A DNA stretch of 10,946 bases from an uncultured Senegalimassilia sp. (GTDB lineage Bacteria > Actinomycetota > Coriobacteriia > Coriobacteriales > Eggerthellaceae), in the NCBI RefSeq assembly GCF_934632265.1, contig NZ_CAKTYH010000067.1:1-10946 (forward strand). Reading direction: 5' to 3'. This document shows, in pieces, positions 6,150 to 10,946 of the stretch. The notes beneath the pieces are model-generated. The model was not told where the DNA came from. It ran no database searches and saw nothing but the letters and a program-made list of their open reading frames with translations. A program made the position numbers and the translations under genes. Position 1 is the stretch's first letter. Each line of letters begins with the position of its first letter.

Positions 6150-6396
6150 CCGATAACCGGCGGGCGGGCGCGGTGCGGGCGCGAGACGCCCTCGCCGCGT
6201 CCGCCTTCCCAAACGATTCGCAAACGCTCCGCATCCCGCGGTGAATCTGAGACCGTCGACGCTCTCAGATTCACCGCGAGTCGGTCAGGGCCCTAACGCG
6301 ACAAACCGCGCGCCGAGGTGTCCAGACCTGCTGCGTCCACGGCATCTCGACCCCGCCGCTTCACGATTTACCGAACCCGAAAGGAAACCTACCAAA
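6150..6396. other. panB-panC spacer, with a long palindrome
   Basis: This 247-bp spacer is unusually long for a pan cluster. It begins with a very GC-rich run, contains the 6237-6278 palindrome, and ends with the panC ribosome binding site. The panC frame is open back to 6241 but the added residues do not resemble PanC. No clear promoter or further gene was seen. Confidence 0.6.
6237..6278. repeat. 42-nt near-perfect palindrome between panB and panC
   Basis: The arm at 6237-6252 (CGCGGTGAATCTGAGA) is exactly complementary to 6263-6278. Inside, the bases at 6253 and 6262 do not pair, and 6254-6261 (CGTCGACG) is again palindromic. The RNA could form a stem of up to about 18 pairs. No T-run follows on either strand, so a classical intrinsic terminator is unlikely. 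It may be a protein-binding site, an RNA-processing or stability hairpin, or a dispersed palindromic repeat. Confidence 0.8.
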
Positions 6397-7245
6397 ATGC
6401 TTACCGTTGCCACCACCCCCGAACAGGCGAAACAGGTCATCAGCGAGTGGAAGGCGCAGGGCCTGAGCGTGGGCCTCGTTCCCACCATGGGCTACCTGCA
6501 CGAGGGCCACGAGAGCCTGATCAAGCGCGCCGTCGCCGAGAACGACCGCGTCATGGTCAGCGTGTTCGTCAACCCCATCCAGTTCGCCCCGGGCGAGGAC
6601 CTGGAAACCTACCCGCGCGATTTCGAGGCCGACAAGCGCCTGATCGAGGGTGCCGGCGCCACGCTGGTGTTCCATCCCGAGCCCGCCGACCTGTACTTCC
6701 CCGATGCGTGCACCTACGTCAACGTGGAGGGCATCACCGCCGAGCTGTGCGGTAAGACGCGCCCGACGCACTTCCGCGGCGTGTGCACCGTGGTTAACAA
6801 GCTCATGAACATCTCCCAGGCCGACCGCGCCTACTTCGGCCAGAAGGACGCCCAGCAGCTGGCGGTCATCCGCCGCATGGTACGCGACCTGAACATGAAC
6901 GTGCAGGTTGTGGGCTGCCCCATCGTGCGCGAGGAAGACGGTCTGGCGAAAAGCTCGCGCAACACCTACCTGTCCGCTGACGAGCGCGCAGCCGCACTCG
7001 TGCTTTCGCGCGCCGTGGCCGAGGGCCAGCGCCTGATGGAGGCCGGCGAGCGCTCCGCCGCCACGGTGCTGGGCGCCATGAAGCAGCTCATCGAGGCCGA
7101 GCCCCTGGCGCGCATCGACTACGTCGAGATGGTGTCGTGGGACGGCATCAAGCCTGTTGAGACCGTCGATGGCCCGGTTCTGGTTGCCATGGCCGTCTAC
7201 ATCGGCAAGACGCGCCTCATCGACAACTTCATCTTCGGCGAATAA
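6397..7245 (+). CDS. panC: Pantoate--beta-alanine ligase (pantothenate synthetase)
   Basis: PanC condenses pantoate and beta-alanine with ATP through a pantoyl-adenylate, forming pantothenate. The protein is 282 residues, the normal length. The HIGH-type nucleotide motif is in PTMGYLHEGH (29-38), followed by VSVFVNPIQF, HFRGVCTVVNKL (125-136), YFGQKDAQQL (147-156), and the KMSKS-equivalent GLAKSSRNTYL (182-192). In many homologues the residue before SSRN is Met; Lys here is a mild variation. The ATG at 6397 is chosen because it begins the conserved MLTVATTPEQA and has AAAGGA 11 nt upstream. panD follows after 36 nt. Confidence 0.98.
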   Translation: MLTVATTPEQAKQVISEWKAQGLSVGLVPTMGYLHEGHESLIKRAVAENDRVMVSVFVNPIQFAPGEDLETYPRDFEADKRLIEGAGATLVFHPEPADLYFPDACTYVNVEGITAELCGKTRPTHFRGVCTVVNKLMNISQADRAYFGQKDAQQLAVIRRMVRDLNMNVQVVGCPIVREEDGLAKSSRNTYLSADERAAALVLSRAVAEGQRLMEAGERSAATVLGAMKQLIEAEPLARIDYVEMVSWDGIKPVETVDGPVLVAMAVYIGKTRLIDNFIFGE

Positions 7246-7281
7246 CTTTGATTTTCAAAACCTACGAAAGGACCAACAACC

Positions 7282-7677
7282 GTGTTCTCTACCATGCTGA
7301 AGGGCAAGATCCACCGCGCCACCGTCGTCCAGGCCGAGCTTGACTACGTGGGCAGCATCACCGTCGACGAGGACCTGATGGATGCCGCGGGCATCCGCGA
7401 GTACGAGCAGGTGCAGATTGTCGACGTGAACAACGGCCAGCGCTTCGAGACCTACGTCATCGCAGGTCAGCGCGGCAGCGGTATGATCTGCCTCAACGGC
7501 GCCGCCGCTCGCTGCGTCTCGGTTGGCGACAAGGTGATCATCATGTGCTACGCCCTGATGACCCCCGAGGAAGCCGACGCGAACCCGCCGCGCGTGGTGT
7601 TCGTCGACGACGACAACCGCCCCGAGCGCATCACCCGCTACGAGCGTCATGGCCGACTGGAGGACATGGACCGCTAG
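7282..7677 (+). CDS. panD: Aspartate 1-decarboxylase precursor
   Basis: PanD decarboxylates aspartate to beta-alanine, the second substrate of PanC. It is made as a proenzyme that cleaves itself at a Gly-Ser bond to create a pyruvoyl cofactor. Here the site is G24-S25 in [17 protein letters not shown], the position used in characterised enzymes. Other hallmarks are [11 protein letters not shown] (5-15), [15 protein letters not shown] and VIIMCYA. The protein is 131 residues. GTG at 7282 is preferred over the ATG four codons in because [15 protein letters not shown] aligns with the usual family start, and GAAAGGA lies about 9 nt upstream. The C-terminal tail ([17 protein letters not shown]) is somewhat longer than in many homologues. 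Confidence 0.97.
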   Translation: MFSTMLKGKIHRATVVQAELDYVGSITVDEDLMDAAGIREYEQVQIVDVNNGQRFETYVIAGQRGSGMICLNGAAARCVSVGDKVIIMCYALMTPEEADANPPRVVFVDDDNRPERITRYERHGRLEDMDR

Positions 7678-7795
7678 CATGTCGGCAGCATCAGACGCTT
7701 AACGCTACGTCCCCGATGCGCCTGACCCAATCGCCTGGACCGCTGACGCGGTATGGCGGAACCCGACAGCTAACGCTACGTCCCCGAGGCGTCTG
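7667..7795 (+). repeat. Imperfect tandem duplication over the panD 3' end
   Basis: TAACGCTACGTCCCCGA (17 bases) occurs exactly at 7700-7716 and 7771-7787. TGGACCGCT occurs at 7667-7675 and 7736-7744, at nearly the same offset (69 against 71). Together they mark a degraded duplication of about 70 bp whose first unit includes the panD stop codon. CAGACGC (7692-7698) and GCGTCTG (7789-7795) form an inverted pair around both 17-mers. Confidence 0.65.
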
Positions 7796-7817
7796 GGCGA
7801 AGGGGTCGGAAACGAAC

Positions 7818-7858
7818 AGAGGCCGGGATACGCAGAGCAGCTGCGCATCCCGGCCTCT
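7818..7858. terminator. Strong hairpin between convergent panD and apt
   Basis: AGAGGCCGGGAT (7818-7829) pairs perfectly with 7847-7858. After one mismatch, 7831-7835 pairs with 7841-7845 around the loop AGCAG. It lies between two converging genes, 26 bp after the apt stop. On the minus strand it is followed by TGTTCGTTTCC, a modest T-rich tail; on the plus strand by TGCATTG. It is probably the apt terminator and may stop both directions. Confidence 0.7.
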
Positions 7859-7883
7859 TGCATTGTCGGAACAGCGATACCTT

Positions 7884-8417
7884 TTAGTGCACCTGCACAA
7901 GGGAGAAGACGTCGGCATCGGTGACCTTGGCGATGGCTTGGCGCGGATTCAAGAACGCCAGCTCCATGAGAAAGCCCATGCCCGCCAGCGAGGCGCCGAA
8001 CTGCTCGATGAGCTTGGCCTGCGCCTCGGCGGTACCGCCGGTGGCGACCAGGTCGTCCACGATCAGCACCACGTCGTCGGGATCGATGGCGTCGGCGTGG
8101 ATCTGCAGCTCGTCGCTTCCGTACTCCAGGTCATAGCTTTCGCTGCGCACCTTTCGCGGCAGCTTACCCGGCTTGCGGGCGGGCACGAAGCCGGCATGCA
8201 GGCGATACGCCACCGGCGCGCCGATCATGAAGCCTCGGGCCTCGGCGCCGACGACCTTCGTCACGCCCGCATCCTTGAAATGCTCGGCAATGGCATCGAT
8301 GGTGGCCTCGAAACCGTCCGGATCCTTCAACAGCGTGGTGATGTCCTTGAATACCACGCCCGGCTTCGGATAATCAACGATGTCGGTGATATGGCCTTCG
8401 AAATCGAACGACGACAT
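7884..8417 (-). CDS. apt: Adenine phosphoribosyltransferase
   Basis: Apt salvages adenine by joining it to PRPP to give AMP and pyrophosphate in the cytoplasm. The protein is 177 residues, the usual size. It carries the Apt opening IVDYPKPGVVFKDITTLLKD (13-32), GAEARGFMIGAPVAYRL (57-73), the flexible-loop region VPARKPGKLPRK (78-89) and the PRPP-binding motif VVLIVDDLVATGGTA (116-130). The ATG at 8417 has GGAAAGGA about 6 nt upstream. It converges with the pan cluster and is likely its own transcription unit. Nothing is missing. Confidence 0.97.
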   Translation of the reverse strand: MSSFDFEGHITDIVDYPKPGVVFKDITTLLKDPDGFEATIDAIAEHFKDAGVTKVVGAEARGFMIGAPVAYRLHAGFVPARKPGKLPRKVRSESYDLEYGSDELQIHADAIDPDDVVLIVDDLVATGGTAEAQAKLIEQFGASLAGMGFLMELAFLNPRQAIAKVTDADVFSLVQVH

Positions 8418-8449
8418 GGCGGTCCTTTCCTAGAATATGCGACCAAGCC

Positions 8450-8455
8450 ATTGTA
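8450..8455 (-). promoter_or_regulatory. Candidate -10 box for apt
   Basis: TACAAT on the minus strand lies about 33 nt before the apt ATG, giving a short plausible leader. No good -35 hexamer is found at the usual distance, so the call rests on the -10 alone. Confidence 0.35.
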
Positions 8456-8509
8456 GCGCCACCGGGCAAGCCTGGCGCCGCCGCGCATCGAAATCGGCCG
8501 TTTACGGCA

Positions 8510-9697
8510 TCAATGTCCACGAACCCACATGTTCGCCACGCCGAAGCGCTGCAGCTCCTCGAACAGAAACGGCAGGTAATACGGCCAGGCGCCGCAGCCT
8601 TTGCTGGAAAAGCCCTGCGCATCGCTGAGCACCTCGACGCTCCATTCCAAGCTATCATCCTGAGCAGCATATGGCTGATAGGTTTCCTCCCATGAGGCAA
8701 GTTCGAAGCCAAGCAGCTGACCGCGCAATGCAGCGGCATCCTCGGGGTTCAACTGCAGAAACTCGCGCTGCCCCATCACGCCCAGCTCTTGCTCGAGCGC
8801 CGCGCCCAGCTCATCGAACGTGATGCGCACGGTGCTGCGATTCTCCACGGAGCCGCGCATGGCCAGGTTGAACTCCACCATGCGCGCGCAACGCAAAATC
8901 TCGAAACGCCTATCCACGCGCATGCCCTCGTCCACATCGTGCTGGCCGACGATGAGCTGCTCGCCCGAACGGGCTCGATAGCACCCCGCCGGGACCAGCG
9001 AGTCGCCATCGATGCGCAAAATGCCATCGACGTCGAACTTCGCCCCTGAAGGCAACGGCTTCCATTGCGCGTACGAATCGGATGATTCGCCCAGGCGTTG
9101 CAATGCGCGGTGGCATTTCCCCAGGTTGCCGCGGTAGTAATCGAACCCGTCATCAAGCGCCGCCTCGAAGTTCGCCGCTGCCTGCACGTAATACGCCTGC
9201 GCCAGCGCATAATCCTGCGCACAGCCGCGACCGTATTCGAAACAGCCCCCAAGCCTGAAGGCAGAGCTTCCCAGCCAATCAGGCTCGTTGCGGCCCTGCG
9301 CCAGCCGATGCGCTTTGCCGTACAGCGCAAACGCCTGGATGTCCGCCGCGGATTCGTCCTCGACGTCGATGTTGCGCCAATACAGCATGTCGCCAAGCTT
9401 GTACAGCGCCTCCGGATGCTCGCAAAACGCCGCCTGCTCGAACAACTCCACCGCCAGCTCAGGGTCTTCTTCGCCCAGACGACCGTATTCGTAGATGTAA
9501 CCCAGGTTCACCGCGGCTTGCGGGTTGCCGAAACTCAAGCTTTTCTCGTAGAACCGACGCGCCGCCTCGAAACACCGCTTGTCGTCGGAGGCAAGCCCGT
9601 CGTTGTAAAACCGCGCGCCGATGTCCAACGACAAGCTGCCGCGTTGCTGGCTGTCGCGCGATTCGTCATATGAGGGGTCAAGATTGCGTAGGTCCAT
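8510..9697 (-). CDS. Sel1-like (TPR-type) repeat protein with unrecognised C-terminal region
   Basis: This 395-residue protein has no signal peptide or membrane segment and is probably cytoplasmic. Residues about 42-200 hold several Sel1-like helical repeats, recognisable from AARRFYEKSLSFGNPQAAVN, LGYIYEYGRLG, AVELFEQAAFCEHPEALYKL and LGGCFEYGRGCAQDYALA. Such repeats are protein-interaction scaffolds. Residues about 215-395 contain no repeat I recognise. They include FDVDGILRIDGDSLVPAG, a Val/Arg-rich beta-type stretch, and an aromatic ending with CGAWPYYLPFLFEELQRFG. The ATG at 9697 has GAAGGGAA about 7 nt upstream. The neighbouring WYL regulator gene ends 99 bp upstream, on the same strand. 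The specific role is unknown. Confidence 0.85.
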   Translation of the reverse strand: MDLRNLDPSYDESRDSQQRGSLSLDIGARFYNDGLASDDKRCFEAARRFYEKSLSFGNPQAAVNLGYIYEYGRLGEEDPELAVELFEQAAFCEHPEALYKLGDMLYWRNIDVEDESAADIQAFALYGKAHRLAQGRNEPDWLGSSAFRLGGCFEYGRGCAQDYALAQAYYVQAAANFEAALDDGFDYYRGNLGKCHRALQRLGESSDSYAQWKPLPSGAKFDVDGILRIDGDSLVPAGCYRARSGEQLIVGQHDVDEGMRVDRRFEILRCARMVEFNLAMRGSVENRSTVRITFDELGAALEQELGVMGQREFLQLNPEDAAALRGQLLGFELASWEETYQPYAAQDDSLEWSVEVLSDAQGFSSKGCGAWPYYLPFLFEELQRFGVANMWVRGH

Positions 9698-9740
9698 GTG
9701 GTTCCCTTCGAGGTATACCCTTCCACCATAGCAGAGAATC

Positions 9741-9768
9741 AGCGAAGGCGGCCCGAAGCCGCTGCGCT
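9741..9768 (-). terminator. Weak hairpin after the WYL regulator gene
   Basis: GCGGC (9748-9752) pairs with GCCGC (9758-9762), and an outer AGCG (9741-9744) can pair with CGCT (9765-9768) across small internal loops. It lies about 30 bp downstream of the regulator stop, on its strand. The following sequence, GATTCTCTGCT, is only mildly T-rich, so termination may be partial and readthrough into the Sel1 gene is possible. Confidence 0.4.
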
Positions 9769-9796
9769 CAAGGAGGGAACGGGCAGGCGAAACGAC

Positions 9797-10780
9797 CTAC
9801 TCGTATCCCTGCAGCAGCTCGCGCAGGTAGTCCGCGTATCCTTGCCGCAAGCTTGACGGCGACTCCACCGTGATTTGGCCGGCGAATTGGGCTATCCAGC
9901 CGAAGAACACCGGCGTGGCCATGGCCGCCACGCTCACGCGGGCGGTCCCGTCCCCCATGTCGTCCACGCGCGCGTCCTTTCCGAAGCGATCGACCACGGC
10001 GTTCATTGCGCTTTCCCTCACGCGCAAAACCGCGCGCACCGAGCTACCCGAGAACATGCCGAACACGCGCCGGTCGTATTCATCCGCATCGAACGTGGCG
10101 ATGCGGGCGTTTCGCGTTGCGCGCTGCTGCGTCACACAGATGTCGCACATGCGGTCGACGCGGTAGTTGGCGAAGTCGTCGTACTTCTCGCTGTAGCAAA
10201 CCAGATAGTAGAAGCCGTCGGAATACATCAGCTGCACCGGCGTTTGGATGTACGGCTTGCCGCCATGGCGAAACTGCACGCGCGCCGAGCAATCGTATCC
10301 AGTGTATTTGAACGACAGCATGCGCTTGGCGGCGATGGCCTCTTGGATGACGTCGACGTTGCGGAACACGCTATCGTTTTGGCTTTTCACGCGGCCGCCG
10401 ACGTGCACGTGCTTTTCCAGGCCCTTCACCTGGTGTTTCGATCCCAGGCTTTTGATGGAACGGACCAGGGAGGCTGACTGCCGCGCCGTGAGGAAGCGGC
10501 TTCCCTGCACCGCGTCGATAAGCAACAGCAGCTCGGATTTGGTGAAGGGGCGCCTGGCAAGGAAGTAACGCACGGGTTTAACGTGTTGCCGCTGGATTTC
10601 GATGCCCGCGTTGTTCAGCGCTTCGAAATCGCGATAAAGGGCCTTGCGCTCCGCGGACACGCCCGCCGATTCCAGCTCCTCGAGGATCTGCTCAAGCGTC
10701 AGCCCTTGCTCGTCGTCGGTATTCTCGAACATGATCTTCAGCAGCGCCAACAAACGCTCTTTGCTGACTTCCTTCGCCAT
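9797..10780 (-). CDS. WYL-domain transcriptional regulator (YafY/HTH type)
   Basis: This 327-residue protein is a likely cytoplasmic DNA-binding regulator. Residues about 5-75 form an N-terminal winged-helix-like region (LTLEQILEELESAGVSAERKALYRDFEALNNAGIEI), the usual layout ahead of WYL domains. Residues about 143-216 match a WYL domain: AIAAKRMLSFKYTGY, then IQTPVQLMYSDGFYYLVCYSE, in which YYL (191-193) replaces WYL, and NYRVDRM (205-211) with two conserved arginines. The C-terminal part fits the WCX extension common after WYL. These domains are thought to sense nucleic-acid or nucleotide ligands, and such regulators often control DNA repair, defence or stress genes; no target is evident here. 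The ATG at 10780 has GAGGGG about 6 nt upstream. Confidence 0.92.
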   Translation of the reverse strand: MAKEVSKERLLALLKIMFENTDDEQGLTLEQILEELESAGVSAERKALYRDFEALNNAGIEIQRQHVKPVRYFLARRPFTKSELLLLIDAVQGSRFLTARQSASLVRSIKSLGSKHQVKGLEKHVHVGGRVKSQNDSVFRNVDVIQEAIAAKRMLSFKYTGYDCSARVQFRHGGKPYIQTPVQLMYSDGFYYLVCYSEKYDDFANYRVDRMCDICVTQQRATRNARIATFDADEYDRRVFGMFSGSSVRAVLRVRESAMNAVVDRFGKDARVDDMGDGTARVSVAAMATPVFFGWIAQFAGQITVESPSSLRQGYADYLRELLQGYE

Positions 10781-10946
10781 AGGGACCCCTCACGCAGCTT
10801 CCTTCGCGCACATTGCGCATCTGCATATGATAGGCGATTTTCGCTACCGCACGGGTAGACGGGCGGAGCGGTAACGTACTATTTCTTTCGCAAATTGAAA
10901 GCCGAATACGTCTAGGAATGAAAAAGACATGGTCGTCAGCCATCGG
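10781..10946. other. Region upstream of the WYL regulator gene
   Basis: A possible -10 box, TATCAT on the minus strand (10832-10827), sits about 46 nt before the regulator ATG, next to the small inverted repeat GCGATTTTCGC, which could be an operator. The -35 is not clear. TACCGC and GCGGTA form a further inverted pair across 10854-10874. On the plus strand an ATG at 10918 opens MKKTWSSAI and runs off the edge. It lacks a properly spaced Shine-Dalgarno and is too short to judge. Confidence 0.35.

Noticed and set aside
5283..6212. 309-codon minus-strand frame antisense to panB
   Set aside because: It has His/Leu/Gly/Ala-rich shadow composition; panB with all active-site residues occupies the plus strand.
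6241..6396. Upstream in-frame extension of panC to a GTG at 6241
   Set aside because: The added residues have no PanC similarity and would translate half of the long palindrome; the ATG at 6397 has a ribosome binding site and begins the family sequence.
10918..10946. Plus-strand start of a gene at the right edge (MKKTWSSAI)
   Set aside because: Only nine codons are visible, and the AGGA directly abuts the ATG rather than lying 5-9 nt away; not enough to call a gene.

Overview
The window reads as chromosomal DNA of a high-GC actinobacterium. The gene content and protein style (GatCAB, a PanB/PanC/PanD set, and Sel1 and WYL proteins) suggest class Coriobacteriia, probably near Eggerthellaceae. 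That placement is inference from composition and protein resemblance; no search was run.

Layout. (1) Positions 1-3005, minus strand: gatC-gatA-gatB, the tRNA-dependent amidotransferase that converts Glu-tRNA(Gln) (and often Asp-tRNA(Asn)) to the amidated form. gatB runs off the left edge. gatC/gatA overlap by one base as TAATG. At gatA/gatB the same TAATG junction is present twice, 119 bp apart. Between the copies lie two strong hairpins and a 39-codon mini-ORF that itself ends in TAATG on gatB. (2) 3307-3869, minus strand: a two-gene toxin-antitoxin-like module, toxin first, with a palindrome in its probable promoter. (3) 4261-7677, plus strand: a pantothenate (vitamin B5) cluster. It has a good promoter, a leader with overlapping tiny ORFs, a Rossmann/DUF2520 protein, panB, panC and panD. 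No panE is visible, so the DUF2520 protein is the natural candidate for the missing ketopantoate reductase step. A 42-nt near-perfect palindrome sits between panB and panC. panD is followed by an imperfect ~70-bp tandem duplication and a strong hairpin. (4) 7884-10780, minus strand: apt (adenine phosphoribosyltransferase), a Sel1-repeat protein with an unrecognised C-terminal half, and a WYL-domain transcriptional regulator.

How the genes fit together: GatC, GatA and GatB form one heterotrimer and are translationally coupled. PanB makes ketopantoate, a reductase (perhaps the DUF2520 protein) makes pantoate, PanD makes beta-alanine, and PanC joins pantoate and beta-alanine into pantothenate. 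The toxin-antitoxin-like pair is compositionally more AT-rich than its surroundings and looks like an accessory insertion between two housekeeping clusters. No rRNA, tRNA, CRISPR array, transposase or phage gene was found. The most unusual feature is the duplicated, hairpin-bearing gatA/gatB junction.
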